In this document: piece by piece, positions 26,199-35,151 of the stretch
Layout of the letters: each line of letters begins with the position of its first letter
How positions within the stretch are numbered: position 1 is the stretch's first letter
From: Micromonospora echinospora
Lineage (GTDB): Bacteria > Actinomycetota > Actinomycetes > Mycobacteriales > Micromonosporaceae
DNA: 64,000 nucleotides
Assembly (NCBI RefSeq): GCF_900091495.1
Contig: NZ_LT607413.1
Span: 744,001 to 808,000 of the forward strand
Reading direction: 5' to 3'
Made by a program: the position numbers and the translations under genes
Notes under the pieces: model-generated
The model's input: the letters and a program-made list of their open reading frames with translations, nothing else
Databases searched by the model: none
Told to the model about the DNA's origin: nothing

Positions 26199-27536
26199 TC
26201 AGCTGGTGACGGCGATCCCGCCGACCTGCCCGCCACCGGCCATGGACAACCAGCCGGCGTACGGACCCTGCTTGGCGAAGAAGTTCCCGCTGCCGACGAA
26301 GGCGAACCAGTCCTCGCCGCCCAACGCGACGTCGCGCACCTGGCCACCCTCGGCCATGGCCAGCCACGGGGCGTACACGCCGTCCTTGACGTAGAAGTTG
26401 CCGCCCTGCAACCAACCGATCCAGTTACCGGCCAGCACCACCTTCGACGCCCCACCGGCGTTGACCGTCTGCCACGGCGCGTACGCCCCGTCCTTGGCGT
26501 ACAGCACACCGGCCGAGTTCACGAACGCGAACCGGTCACCGCTGACCGCGACGTCCCGCACCTGACCGCCGCCGGCCAGCGTCAGCCACTGGGCGTCGAT
26601 GCCGTTCTTGGCGTAGAAGTTGCCCCGCTCCACCCAGCCGATCCAGTTGCCGGCCAGCACCACCCGCGACGCCCCGCCGCTGTTGATCGCCCGCCAGGAT
26701 GAATACGCCCCGTCCTTGGCGTACACCACACCGGCGGAGTTGACGAACGCGAACCGGTCGCCACTGATTGCGACGTCCCGCACCTGACCACCCTCGGCCA
26801 GCGTCAGCCACGGGGCATACACGCCGTCCTTGACGTAGAAGTTGCCGCCCTGCAACCAACCGATCCAGTTGCCGCCCAGCACGACCTTCGACGCCCCACC
26901 GGCGTTGACCGCCTGCCACGGCGCGTACGCCCCGTCCTTGGCATACAGCACACCGGCCGAGTTCACGAACGCGAACCGGTCGGGGATCGCGTTGACCGGG
27001 GCCAGGTCGGCGAAGGGCAGGTTGATCGGCGCGCCCTTGGTCACCGTGCCGCCGCAGGAATAGGCCGGACCGATGTCGTACACCGCCCCGTGGCGCCGGA
27101 TCTCGAAGTGCAGGTGCGGGCCGGTCGAGTTGCCGGTGCTGCCGACGTACCCCAGCAGCTGGCCCTGGCCGACCTGCTGCCCGACCACCACCGACGGCTG
27201 GCGCACCATGTGCAGGTACCGCGTCTGGTAGCCGGCCGCGTGGTTCAGGGTCACCAGGTACCCGCCACCGCTGGTGTACCCCGCCGCCGCGACCGTGCCC
27301 GGGTACGCCGCCCCGATCGCCGCCCCACCGTTGCCCGCGACGTCCACCCCGTAGTGGTCCGCGTCCACCGAACCGCAGCGGTTCGACAACACCCCGGTCA
27401 CCCGCCCGCCGACCGGCTGGACCATGACGCCCGCGACGGCGCCCACCGGCTGCGCCGGTACGAGCACGAGTCCACACAGGACGGCCAGGAGGGACAGGAA
27501 CGCCCACCGCCGCCTTCCCACCGTCTCCCTGGTCAT
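26199..27536 (-). CDS. Secreted M23 peptidase-like protein with 74-residue repeats
   Basis: 445 aa from ATG at 27536 with GAAGAGGG upstream; the frame continues upstream but reads as noise. The signal peptide ends near QPVGAVA. Residues 40-165 form an M23 (LytM) domain: DHYGVDVAGNGG and HLHFEIRRHGAVYDIGP supply the zinc ligands. From about residue 185, three long repeats follow. Each repeat has two blades: RFAFVNSAGVLYAKDGAY...W and WIGWLQGGNFYVKDGVYAPW. It probably binds and cuts cell-wall peptides, or only binds them. Confidence 0.88.
   Translation of the reverse strand: MTRETVGRRRWAFLSLLAVLCGLVLVPAQPVGAVAGVMVQPVGGRVTGVLSNRCGSVDADHYGVDVAGNGGAAIGAAYPGTVAAAGYTSGGGYLVTLNHAAGYQTRYLHMVRQPSVVVGQQVGQGQLLGYVGSTGNSTGPHLHFEIRRHGAVYDIGPAYSCGGTVTKGAPINLPFADLAPVNAIPDRFAFVNSAGVLYAKDGAYAPWQAVNAGGASKVVLGGNWIGWLQGGNFYVKDGVYAPWLTLAEGGQVRDVAISGDRFAFVNSAGVVYAKDGAYSSWRAINSGGASRVVLAGNWIGWVERGNFYAKNGIDAQWLTLAGGGQVRDVAVSGDRFAFVNSAGVLYAKDGAYAPWQTVNAGGASKVVLAGNWIGWLQGGNFYVKDGVYAPWLAMAEGGQVRDVALGGEDWFAFVGSGNFFAKQGPYAGWLSMAGGGQVGGIAVTS
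26317..26982 (-). repeat. Three tandem ~222-bp units in the M23 gene
   Basis: Matching segments recur at about 26407, 26629 and 26851, a 222-bp (74-codon) period. The units are highly similar at the DNA level, which suggests recent expansion or gene conversion. Confidence 0.85.
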
Positions 27537-27646
27537 GCCACGCCCTCTTCCCGATCCTGCCGGACGTCGATGCGACACCGGGAGGACAACATAGACGATC
27601 ATGCGTGACGAGGTGGGGCCCGACTCCGCGCCAGCCTCCCGGTCGG

Positions 27647-28558
27647 TCAGTGGAGCGTGGCGACAAGGCGTCGCAGGGCGGCGTGGGCGGGTGGACCCCA
27701 GGTGGGCTTGCCACCGGGGCGGCCGTGGACGCCCGCGTCGCCGATGAGGATGCCGCCGAGGGCGCGTGCCGCCGCCCAGCCCCGGGCGCGGCGCAGGGTG
27801 GCGGTGTCCGGGGTCGGCCGGTAGGCAGCGTGGAAGTGGTCGGTCGAGTCGTCGTCCGGTAGCAGGAGCCACCCGGCGGCGAGGTCGTACGCCGGGTCGC
27901 CCGCGCAGAGGTCACCGAAGTCGATCACGCCGCAGAAGGTGCCGTCGGCGGTGAGGACGTTCGCCGGGTGCAGGTCGGCGTGGAGCCACCGCGCCGGGCC
28001 CGTCCACCGGGGCGCGGTGACCGCGTCGTGCCAGACGGCGCGGACGGCCTCCGGGTCGTCGATCAGCCCCCGCTCGGTGGCGTCGGCGAGCCCGGCGGCG
28101 AACTGCTCGGCGTGGTCGGCCAGTGGCCCGCCACGACCCCGGCCTGCGGGCGCGCTGCCGGGAGCGGGTCGGTGCAGGGCCGTCAGGAACGTGGCCAGGG
28201 TTTCGGCAGCGTCCCGGGCACGCGTGACGGGGACCCGGTCGGCGGGTGTGCCCGGGACCCAGGTGGTGACGAGCCAGGGTCGGGGGAACCGTTCGGAGGG
28301 CTCGCCGAACCGTTGCGGGACGGGGACCGGCAGCGGAAGACGCGGGGCGAGCGTGGGCAGCCAGGCGTACTCCTTGCGCAGCAGCGCGTCCGCCGACCCG
28401 GTCGCCCAGGGAAGCCGGACGGCCAGGTCCGCACCGAGCCGCCACAGTTGGTTGTCCCATCCACGCGCGCCCAACCGGACGGGACGATCGGCGAGGTCGG
28501 GATGCTGGTCACGGAGCAGGTCCCGGACCAGCTCCGCAGTGATCTCGACGTGGGCCAT
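27647..28558 (-). CDS. Aminoglycoside phosphotransferase-family kinase
   Basis: 303 aa from ATG at 28558. The kinase-like fold shows the catalytic loop HADLHPANVL (H-x-D-x4-N), then the metal-binding VIDFGDLCAGDPAYDLA. The N-lobe has GWDNQLWRLGADLAVRLPW. Such proteins phosphorylate aminoglycosides, sugars or other small molecules, and sequence alone does not tell which. It is a single gene, divergent to the TROVE-type operon. Confidence 0.88.
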   Translation of the reverse strand: MAHVEITAELVRDLLRDQHPDLADRPVRLGARGWDNQLWRLGADLAVRLPWATGSADALLRKEYAWLPTLAPRLPLPVPVPQRFGEPSERFPRPWLVTTWVPGTPADRVPVTRARDAAETLATFLTALHRPAPGSAPAGRGRGGPLADHAEQFAAGLADATERGLIDDPEAVRAVWHDAVTAPRWTGPARWLHADLHPANVLTADGTFCGVIDFGDLCAGDPAYDLAAGWLLLPDDDSTDHFHAAYRPTPDTATLRRARGWAAARALGGILIGDAGVHGRPGGKPTWGPPAHAALRRLVATLH

Positions 28559-28840
28559 ACGGAGCAACGGTAATCCCGCCACGCCGGTCGACCTGCCGGA
28601 TCGGTCTGCCCGCCGGGTGGCTCCGGCCGCTGCGGCGAATGTCCGTGGCGTCCGTGGTGATGATCACTGTATGGTGGCCGGGCCGGCCGCGGGACTCTGG
28701 TGCGACTTCCGGAACCCGCATTTGAAGCGATACTTCGCAGTTCGTGCCGTCATTCCCCGGCCGGCGTCCGTGCCGCCCGTCGAGGAAGCTTGGTCGCTGT
28801 CGTGTCGCAGTCGGAGCGGGTCGCGTGCGAGGACGTGCTC

Positions 28841-30238
28841 ATGTTCGTCAACGCGGCGATCGCCTCCACGGCTCAGCGCGAGTTCCACAGCCGCGCGGAC
28901 GCGCAGCGGATGTCGCTGGAATTCCTGCACGAGTACGTACTGGGCAACTACCGGGATCTCTACGCGGCGACGGCTGCGCTGGACATCAACCACCACAACG
29001 CGGCGATGGTCGTGACGAACCTGCTACGTACCGCGTCGACCGCGAGCCCCGAGCAGCGGGCGGTGGAGGGACGGCTGATCGCCGCGCGGCTGCGGCTGCT
29101 GCCGCCCCAACGGGTGTACGCCGTGTTCCGTGAACTCCGCCGGTCGGGCGTCAACAACCGGCGGACCAGGGCGATAATGCGCGACTGGGTGTCCGGCCGA
29201 CCCGACCTGGCGTTCGACGCGGTCAAGTACCGCCGGTCGCTGTCGGTCGCGGCCCGTCACGCCCACCTGTCGCTGCCCGGCGAGGTGGGTACCGCGCTGT
29301 TCGACTGGCGTCGCCCCCGGCGGTACGAGACGCCGATCCTGGAGTCGTGGCGGCGCGCCCACTACGAACAGCGGGCGCTGTACGAGCTGCCGTACACGGT
29401 CGCCGAAGGGCTCGCCGCCCAGCACGGCATCGACCGGGCCCGTTTCCTGACCGGCATCGCGCCGAAGCTCACCGACGGCGAACGGCTGCGGTTGCAGTCG
29501 GCCGCCACGCGACACAGGGTCGGCGCGGTCGCCATGGACCTCGCCACCGCGCCCCTGACCCGCCTCGCCGTCTACGTGCTGTCGCTGTCCCGTCCGGAGC
29601 GGAAACAGCGTCGCGAGGAGTTGACCGGGGCGCTGCGGGCGGCGGCCCGGCGCGCCGCCCGTCGACAGGCGGGATCGTGGGGACGGGTCGTGGCGGTCCT
29701 CGACGACAGCTACTCCGCCTCCGGCTCCGGAGTGAAGCGTCGCCGGCCCCTCGCCGTCGCCCTCGCCACCCACTACCTGCTGGAGGCGCTCGCCGCCGAG
29801 TACACCGGACTGTGGCTGAACCACCGGGGCGACCCGCTGCTGGTGCACCCGATCGGAGCGACCGGGCTCGGTGACCGCATCCTCGACGGTCTCGAACAGC
29901 GACCCGACCGGCTCGTCGTCGTCTCCGACGGCTGGGACAACGCCCCGCCCGGACAGGCCGCCGAGGTGCTCCGGGTCTGGCGTTCCCGCCTCGACCCCGA
30001 CCAGCGCACCAGCGTCGTGCACCTCAACCCGGTCTACGACGCCGACACCTTCGACGTACGGCGTCTCGCCCCCGGCGTGGCCAGCGTCGGCGTGCGCGAC
30101 GCCGAGGACGTCGCCGCCCTCGTCGAGCTGGCCCGCTTCGCCACCGGCGCCGCCGGCTTCGACGAGTTGCGCCGACACCTGGCCGACCGGGTCGACCGGT
30201 TCCTGACCGACGACTCCGCCACCGAGGGGTCCCCATGA
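28841..30238 (+). CDS. TROVE/vWA-like protein (Ro60-related RNA-binding type)
   Basis: About 465 aa from ATG at 28841 with GAGGA upstream. Residues 1-250 are alpha-helical repeats (MFVNAAIASTAQREFHSRADAQ; YEQRALYELPYTVAEGLAAQHG) that resemble TROVE-type RNA-binding proteins. Residues 280-440 look like a von Willebrand A domain with a MIDAS: Asp288-x-Ser290-x-Ser292 in LDDSYSAS, and VVVSDGWDN. The gene overlaps the ARPP-like gene by four bases. TROVE proteins bind misfolded or structured RNA. The family call is from pattern recognition and is moderately sure. Confidence 0.72.
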   Translation: MFVNAAIASTAQREFHSRADAQRMSLEFLHEYVLGNYRDLYAATAALDINHHNAAMVVTNLLRTASTASPEQRAVEGRLIAARLRLLPPQRVYAVFRELRRSGVNNRRTRAIMRDWVSGRPDLAFDAVKYRRSLSVAARHAHLSLPGEVGTALFDWRRPRRYETPILESWRRAHYEQRALYELPYTVAEGLAAQHGIDRARFLTGIAPKLTDGERLRLQSAATRHRVGAVAMDLATAPLTRLAVYVLSLSRPERKQRREELTGALRAAARRAARRQAGSWGRVVAVLDDSYSASGSGVKRRRPLAVALATHYLLEALAAEYTGLWLNHRGDPLLVHPIGATGLGDRILDGLEQRPDRLVVVSDGWDNAPPGQAAEVLRVWRSRLDPDQRTSVVHLNPVYDADTFDVRRLAPGVASVGVRDAEDVAALVELARFATGAAGFDELRRHLADRVDRFLTDDSATEGSP

Positions 30239-31437
30239 CCGACGCCACGACCGTGGACGGGATCGACCTGACCGGGCTGACCGTCGCCCCCGCCCAGACG
30301 TGGGGCGCGGTGCGCCTGGTGCCGCTGCTGCGGTCCGTACCGGTCACGGATCTGCGCCTGCACGCCCACCTGCACGACCCCGATGAACTGTCGATCGTCC
30401 ACACCGGGCCGCGCACCGCGTACGTCTCCTATGTGCCCCACGCATTCGTCGCGAGCTGGACCACCGACGAGACCCCCGCCGCCGCCTACGGCACCCAGCT
30501 CCGCGACCCCGCCGGCTCCGGTGCCCCCGTGGGTATCCGGCTGACGATCCGGCAGCGCATGGCCCGCCGGGACGGCCGGCAGCGGCTCCGCTTCCTGCCG
30601 CTGCACCTGGCCATGGAGGGTTACCTCGCCCTACAGTTCGGCGGGCCGCCCGTCGCCTGGCAGGAATGGACCCGGCAAGCCGTCACCCACGGCCTGTCCC
30701 CACGCGTCGAGGCCAGCTACGCCGGGACCGCCGTTGCCGGCCTCGACGACGCGCTGCGCATCTTCGAGATCCACCCGGACCAGTGCGGCATGGTGCTCTA
30801 CGTCGCCGACGCCCTCGCGGCGGTGTTCGTCGTCAGCCACCCCGACGACTACCGCGTCCTGCACCCGACCCTGTTGCAGGACTTCTACGGCGAGCTGATC
30901 TTCCACTACGCCCACCTGCACCCGGCGGTGCCCGCTTTCACCGCCCGTCTCGACGACACCGCCGTCGCCAGCGTCGCCGACCTGCGCGCACAACTCGCCC
31001 AGGCCCGTGCCGACTGGGCGGCCTTCCACACCGTCATGGCCGGTGGGCTCCTCGCGGCGGAACGCCTCACGGTCACGCCGGTGTATCGGATGGGGCGTTT
31101 CACCCTGTCCCGTTTCCTACCGGCCTTCGACCCCACCACCGAGAACCACATCGGTGAGATGATCACCGACGACACCGGTCGGCTCGCGTACCTCAAGACG
31201 TTCCGGCTGTCCACGGCCCAGACCCGCCGTGGGTACCTGCTGTCCCACCTCGCCGCTCAGGACTGGGACCTCGACGCCACCGCCACCGCCCTCGGCACCG
31301 ACCGTCCGGGGATCGTGCGACGCCTGGACAACGCCGGCTTCGGCCACCTGCTCCGCCCCGACATCATCGACGCCTGCCGCAACCACGCCCGCAAGCTGCG
31401 CAACCAGGCGAAGGGAACCGGGCCGGGAGCCAGGTAG
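30235..31437 (+). CDS. ARPP-like protein (partner of the TROVE/vWA gene)
   Basis: 400 aa, ATGA-coupled to the TROVE/vWA gene. The N-terminus (DLTGLTVAPAQTWGAVRLVPLLRSVPVTDLRL) resembles the beta-rich start of ARPP domains described in predicted RNA-repair operons. The middle is TYVSY/SYVPHAF-like and mixed. The C-terminus (RRGYLLSHLAAQDWDLDATATALGTDRPGIVRRLDNAGFGHLL) is a Fis-like helix-turn-helix. So the protein may combine a repair-associated domain with DNA binding. The ARPP identity is inferred, and a search is needed to fix the subtype. Confidence 0.62.
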   Translation: MTDATTVDGIDLTGLTVAPAQTWGAVRLVPLLRSVPVTDLRLHAHLHDPDELSIVHTGPRTAYVSYVPHAFVASWTTDETPAAAYGTQLRDPAGSGAPVGIRLTIRQRMARRDGRQRLRFLPLHLAMEGYLALQFGGPPVAWQEWTRQAVTHGLSPRVEASYAGTAVAGLDDALRIFEIHPDQCGMVLYVADALAAVFVVSHPDDYRVLHPTLLQDFYGELIFHYAHLHPAVPAFTARLDDTAVASVADLRAQLAQARADWAAFHTVMAGGLLAAERLTVTPVYRMGRFTLSRFLPAFDPTTENHIGEMITDDTGRLAYLKTFRLSTAQTRRGYLLSHLAAQDWDLDATATALGTDRPGIVRRLDNAGFGHLLRPDIIDACRNHARKLRNQAKGTGPGAR

Positions 31438-31566
31438 CCGGCGATGGGCGACCCGGCCGGACTCTCCCCCTGTGTCCGTCGCCCGGAACTCCGGACGGTG
31501 CCGCCGGGTCGAGAAACAACGGCCATGAATCGTTTCACCCCCCGCCCGGGGTTCTGCGGGAGCGTC

Positions 31567-31604
31567 GGCGTTGCCGGGCCGTGGTCTCCCGGCCCGGCAA
31601 CGCC
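31567..31604. terminator. Bidirectional terminator hairpin
   Basis: GGCGTTGCCGGGCCG, an 8-base loop, CGGCCCGGCAACGCC: a perfect 15-bp stem between the convergent ARPP-like and galactanase genes. Confidence 0.85.
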
Positions 31605-31624
31605 TCGGGGTACGCCTCAGATCA

Positions 31625-34000
31625 CTACAGGCTGCGGCACTGCCCCGACTTCGGACCGGCGGCCGTGTTGCCGAAGCCGTTGTTCACCGGCGCCGGAGTG
31701 TTGCTGGTGCACGCCAGCGGGCCCGTGATCGCGTTCCCGGCGATGACGTTCCATCCCACTGTCCCGTTCACCGTCACCGGGCCGGTGATCGTGTTTCGGC
31801 CACAACCGAGCACCGGGTTGCCGAGCGTCACGGACGAGCCGCCGGAGAGGCTCACGGGGCCGGTGATCCGGCTGTCGCAGACGACGACCGCCTGCGCGCC
31901 GACCGCCCGTACCGGGCCGGAGAGGGTCGCGTTGCGGATCTGCAGCGACGCACCGACACTCACCGACACCGGACCCGACACCGTCGCTCCGTCCAGGCAC
32001 GTCACGCCTCCGGTCACGGTCAGCGGCCCGGCGTGCCGCCCGTTGATCACCCGGTCACAGTCGAGACTGGCGTACGCCTCGACGACGTCGACCACTGCGG
32101 TCACCGCTCCGAAGCTGGTCGAGCCGCGGACGGTGAGCCGACCAGCCTTGTCGGTGGCGCCGTCGGGCACCGACTCCCAGGTGACCGGGGTCGGCGCCGT
32201 CGAACCGTCCGCCATGGTCAGCACCCGGACCGAGTCAGGCAGCACGACGTCGCCGCCGACCGGCACGGCCGAGTAGCGGGTGTCCTCCACCACGTGGGTG
32301 GCGTGACTCTTACCGAAGACGTCGATCGACGCGTTCGGTTCCCAGGTGCGCGTCATGCCGGGAACGGCGGTGAACAGGGACTGCCACCTCGCGGGCTCCC
32401 ACGCCAGAACGCCCAGCCCCTGGTTGTTCGGGATGTCGTTGGCGATCTGGAACACGCGCTGAAGAGCGTCCGCCTGGCCCTGGACGGTCCGGGGGAACGG
32501 CGAGTTGGGCATCGGGGCTCCGTCGCCACCCGACGCCGGGTACGACGTCTCGGCAACATCGATCTTGTAGCCCGGGTTCGCCGCCGCCACGGCGTTGACG
32601 TTGTACTCGTAGTGGTCGGGCGACCCGTGGTACTGCGGGTAGTACGAGTGGGCGAGGACATCCGGGTTCGCGCCCTTGGCCTTCACCCGGGTGAGGTACT
32701 GCTTCCAGAACTCGAGCGTCTTGTCGAGCTGCCCGTTGTCGATGATGATGTGCGTCTCGACGTCGATGTCCTTACCGTGGGCCGCAGACACGTCCCGGAC
32801 CGCACGGATGCCCGCGGCGGACAGCGTGGTGAACCGGTCCCACGCCTCGTCGTACAGTCGCTGTTCGGCAGGGTCGTCCGAACGCCAGTAGTTCCAGAGC
32901 AGGCCACCGCCGGGCTTCGACTGATAGACGTCAGCCTGGTTCCGGAAGTAGGCCGGGTTGGTGGCACCGATGTGGGCGTTCTCGCTGCCGTACATGAAGC
33001 CGTTGAGGATCTCGTTGCCGATGGCCACCTTGTCCGGAGTGGTGCCCTGGGCGATCAGCTGCTTGAGATAGTCGTAGGTGTAGTCGTAGACCGCCTGCGT
33101 CAGGTCGTCGAACTCCAGCTCCGCCCAGGCCCGGGGCTTCGGCTGCTTCACCGGGTCGGCCCACGAGTCCGCGTAGTGGAAGTCGATGCCCAGCCCCATG
33201 TTCCGCTCGGCCTTGATCCACTTGGCTACCTCGCGCGAACGATCCGGGCCCTGGTACGGGATGGCCTGCACGGCCCCGGTGCCCTCGTTGCGCGGTTCGT
33301 TGAAGACACGCAGCCGGGTGTACTCGAAACCACGGTCCTTCAACACGTCCAGCAGGTGAGGTCCCGCACCCCGGACCTCCGACCGCGGGTTCACCCAGTA
33401 GTTCCGTCCTTCCGCGACGTCGTTGTCGACCCAGGAGGCGTCGCTGCCGAGCACGAGGTCGTCGCGCAGGTAGTTGTAGACGCTGAGCTCACTGATGCCC
33501 ACGGTCGCGCCGGGCGATGCGCCCGTCACCGTCACCCGGACGTACCTCGTGCCGGGCTGCGTGAAGAGGTCGACCGATCCCCGCGCGGGCTGGTGGTTGG
33601 CCGAGTGGTCGGCGATGACCGTCCAGGCGTCGCCCTTCGCAGACGCCTCGACCACGTACTGGTAGACCGCCCCGGAGTCCGGGAAGAGGACCCTGACCTT
33701 CCTGACGTTGTCGTAAGCGCCGCCGAGGTCGAGGGTGAGCCACTGCCTGGGCGAGGTGCCCTCGGCGACCCATGCGGTCTGGTCGTTCTGGTCGATCGCC
33801 AGCGCTGCGGTGGTCGCGCCGCTGCTGGCCTTGACGCTCGCCCACGACTTCGCGCCGAGGTTGCTCTCGATCGGCGAGATCTGGGCCTCACCGGCGAGCG
33901 CGGAGGCCGGGGCGGCCGGCCCGAGCACGGCCACACCGCCAGCCATCGCGACTGCGGATGCGAAGCCGAGCGCCGTCCGAACAGGATGCCCAAGCGTCAT
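31625..34000 (-). CDS. Secreted arabinogalactan endo-1,4-beta-galactanase (GH53) with F5/8C and Ig-like domains
   Basis: 791 aa. A signal peptide ends near ASALA. An F5/8 type C (CBM32-like) domain follows (about 45-190: DQNDQTAWVAEGTSPRQWLTLDLGG). The GH53 barrel spans about 195-560, with acid/base Glu in VAIGNEILNGFM and nucleophile Glu in DVAETSYPASG. A Big_4-type Ig domain covers about 570-645 (VLPDSVRVLTMADGS). The tail is a repetitive beta-helix-like region of N/D-ITGPV repeats. It degrades galactan side chains outside the cell. Its ATG overlaps a 23-codon leader frame. Confidence 0.94.
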   Translation of the reverse strand: MTLGHPVRTALGFASAVAMAGGVAVLGPAAPASALAGEAQISPIESNLGAKSWASVKASSGATTAALAIDQNDQTAWVAEGTSPRQWLTLDLGGAYDNVRKVRVLFPDSGAVYQYVVEASAKGDAWTVIADHSANHQPARGSVDLFTQPGTRYVRVTVTGASPGATVGISELSVYNYLRDDLVLGSDASWVDNDVAEGRNYWVNPRSEVRGAGPHLLDVLKDRGFEYTRLRVFNEPRNEGTGAVQAIPYQGPDRSREVAKWIKAERNMGLGIDFHYADSWADPVKQPKPRAWAELEFDDLTQAVYDYTYDYLKQLIAQGTTPDKVAIGNEILNGFMYGSENAHIGATNPAYFRNQADVYQSKPGGGLLWNYWRSDDPAEQRLYDEAWDRFTTLSAAGIRAVRDVSAAHGKDIDVETHIIIDNGQLDKTLEFWKQYLTRVKAKGANPDVLAHSYYPQYHGSPDHYEYNVNAVAAANPGYKIDVAETSYPASGGDGAPMPNSPFPRTVQGQADALQRVFQIANDIPNNQGLGVLAWEPARWQSLFTAVPGMTRTWEPNASIDVFGKSHATHVVEDTRYSAVPVGGDVVLPDSVRVLTMADGSTAPTPVTWESVPDGATDKAGRLTVRGSTSFGAVTAVVDVVEAYASLDCDRVINGRHAGPLTVTGGVTCLDGATVSGPVSVSVGASLQIRNATLSGPVRAVGAQAVVVCDSRITGPVSLSGGSSVTLGNPVLGCGRNTITGPVTVNGTVGWNVIAGNAITGPLACTSNTPAPVNNGFGNTAAGPKSGQCRSL

Positions 34001-34068
34001 CGCTCGCCGCCTGTCTCCGTCGCGTCGGTGAACCAGAGTGCCGTCCGGATGGAATGCTCACGCGTCAT
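33997..34068 (-). CDS. 23-aa leader frame overlapping the galactanase start
   Basis: ATG at 34068 with AGGAGCAGGA upstream opens a 23-codon frame that stops on the galactanase ATG (ATGA). Its DNA is about 77% identical over 39 bases to the first codons of the galactanase (MTREHSIRTALWF here, MTLGHPVRTALGF there). It therefore looks like a duplicated gene start. It may load ribosomes for the main gene. Confidence 0.5.
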   Translation of the reverse strand: MTREHSIRTALWFTDATETGGER

Positions 34069-34348
34069 TTCCTGCTCCTCACCTGTGCCACACAATGAAG
34101 AAGAAGACCGCCTCGATCCGACGAGATCTCCGGACGGATCTGCGCAGCCCAACTGTTCGTCGCCGGCCGGGTCGGCCGGCGACCGGCCGTCATGTCGCTC
34201 CTGCTCTCCGCGAGGGTCGCCCGGTTCGGGGAGGGGATCCCCGCCCTGGCGCTCCCACGACCAGCGCCGGCCGGAGTCGACGCGGGACATCCCGGCACGC
34301 CGCTCCGCAGGCACGCCGCGACCTCCCGGATCAGGGGTTTCTTACCGA

Positions 34349-34397
34349 TGAAACGTTTTAATGCGCTCAGTATGGTGACGCTGTTTTCTGATGTCAA
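34349..34397 (-). promoter_or_regulatory. Galactanase promoter with LacI-type operator
   Basis: On the minus strand, TTGACA (34397-34392), 17 bases, CATACT (34374-34369). Directly downstream, at the expected transcript start, lies the near-palindrome TGAAACGTTTTA (34349-34360 on the plus strand). It is typical of LacI-family repressor sites. It implies a 5' UTR of about 290 bases before the leader frame. Confidence 0.65.
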
Positions 34398-34636
34398 CAG
34401 CGTGTTTCCGGGATGTCTCGGGCGACCCACTCGCACCTCCTGCCGGCCGGACGGCACTCAGGAGGGCTGGCGGCCCTGGAAGCACCGCACGATCATCGAG
34501 CGCAGGTCAGCGTGCTCGCCGCACCACGTCGTCGGGAGCGCACTGGTCAGAGCGGGCAGCGGTCGACCCACCGCCTCGCAGGCCGGAACGTGCCCGCCCC
34601 GTACGACGAGGACGAGTCCGCCCCTATGGTGGACGG
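34398..34636. other. Spacer between the galactanase promoter and the VOC gene
   Basis: No gene or RNA is recognised here. The plus-strand frame of the VOC gene is open upstream of 34637 but looks non-coding. The segment should hold the VOC promoter, although no clear motif was found. Confidence 0.4.
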
Positions 34637-35071
34637 ATGGCATCGGCGAAGCACTTCCAGGTCACCTTCGACTGCGCGGACCCGGAGCGCGTCGCCCGCT
34701 TCTGGTGCGAGGTGCTGGGGTACGTCGTACCTCCCCCACCGAAGGGGTTCGCCAGCTGGGAGGAGTTCGATCGGGCGCTGCCGGCCGAGCGTCAGGGAAC
34801 GTCGTTCGCCTGCGTCGACCCGGCCGGAGTCGGCCCGCGCCTGTTCTTCCAGCGCGTCCCCGAGGGCAAGGTCGTCAAGAACCGGCTGCACCTCGACGTA
34901 CGGGTCGGCACCGGGCTGGTGGGTGAGGAGCGCGTGGCCGCCCTGGAGGCCGAGTGCGCACGGCTGGAGGCGCTCGGTGCGAAGCGCGTGCGCCTGCTGA
35001 GCGCCGACGGCTTCAACGAGTCGTGCCTCGTGATGCAGGACGTCGAGGGCAACGAGTTCTGCCTCGACTGA
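34637..35071 (+). CDS. VOC/glyoxalase-like superfamily protein
   Basis: 144 aa from ATG at 34637. It has two beta-alpha-beta-beta-beta modules: FQVTFDCADPERVARFWCEVLGY at the start and CLVMQDVEGNEFCLD at the end. The usual His/Glu metal residues are only partly apparent. Members bind drugs or catalyse isomerisation or dioxygenation. The substrate is unknown. It reads as an isolated gene. Confidence 0.85.
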   Translation: MASAKHFQVTFDCADPERVARFWCEVLGYVVPPPPKGFASWEEFDRALPAERQGTSFACVDPAGVGPRLFFQRVPEGKVVKNRLHLDVRVGTGLVGEERVAALEAECARLEALGAKRVRLLSADGFNESCLVMQDVEGNEFCLD

Positions 35072-35151
35072 GCGGCCGCGAACCCCCTACCGGCACGCCT
35101 GGGCCGCCATGTCGGACGCCGCCGCGACGACCACCCTCGCCGGTGTCCGGT

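Noticed and set aside
31571..34351. 926-codon plus-strand open frame over the galactanase gene
   Set aside because: The minus-strand galactanase has clear domains and a promoter; the plus frame is a GC shadow.
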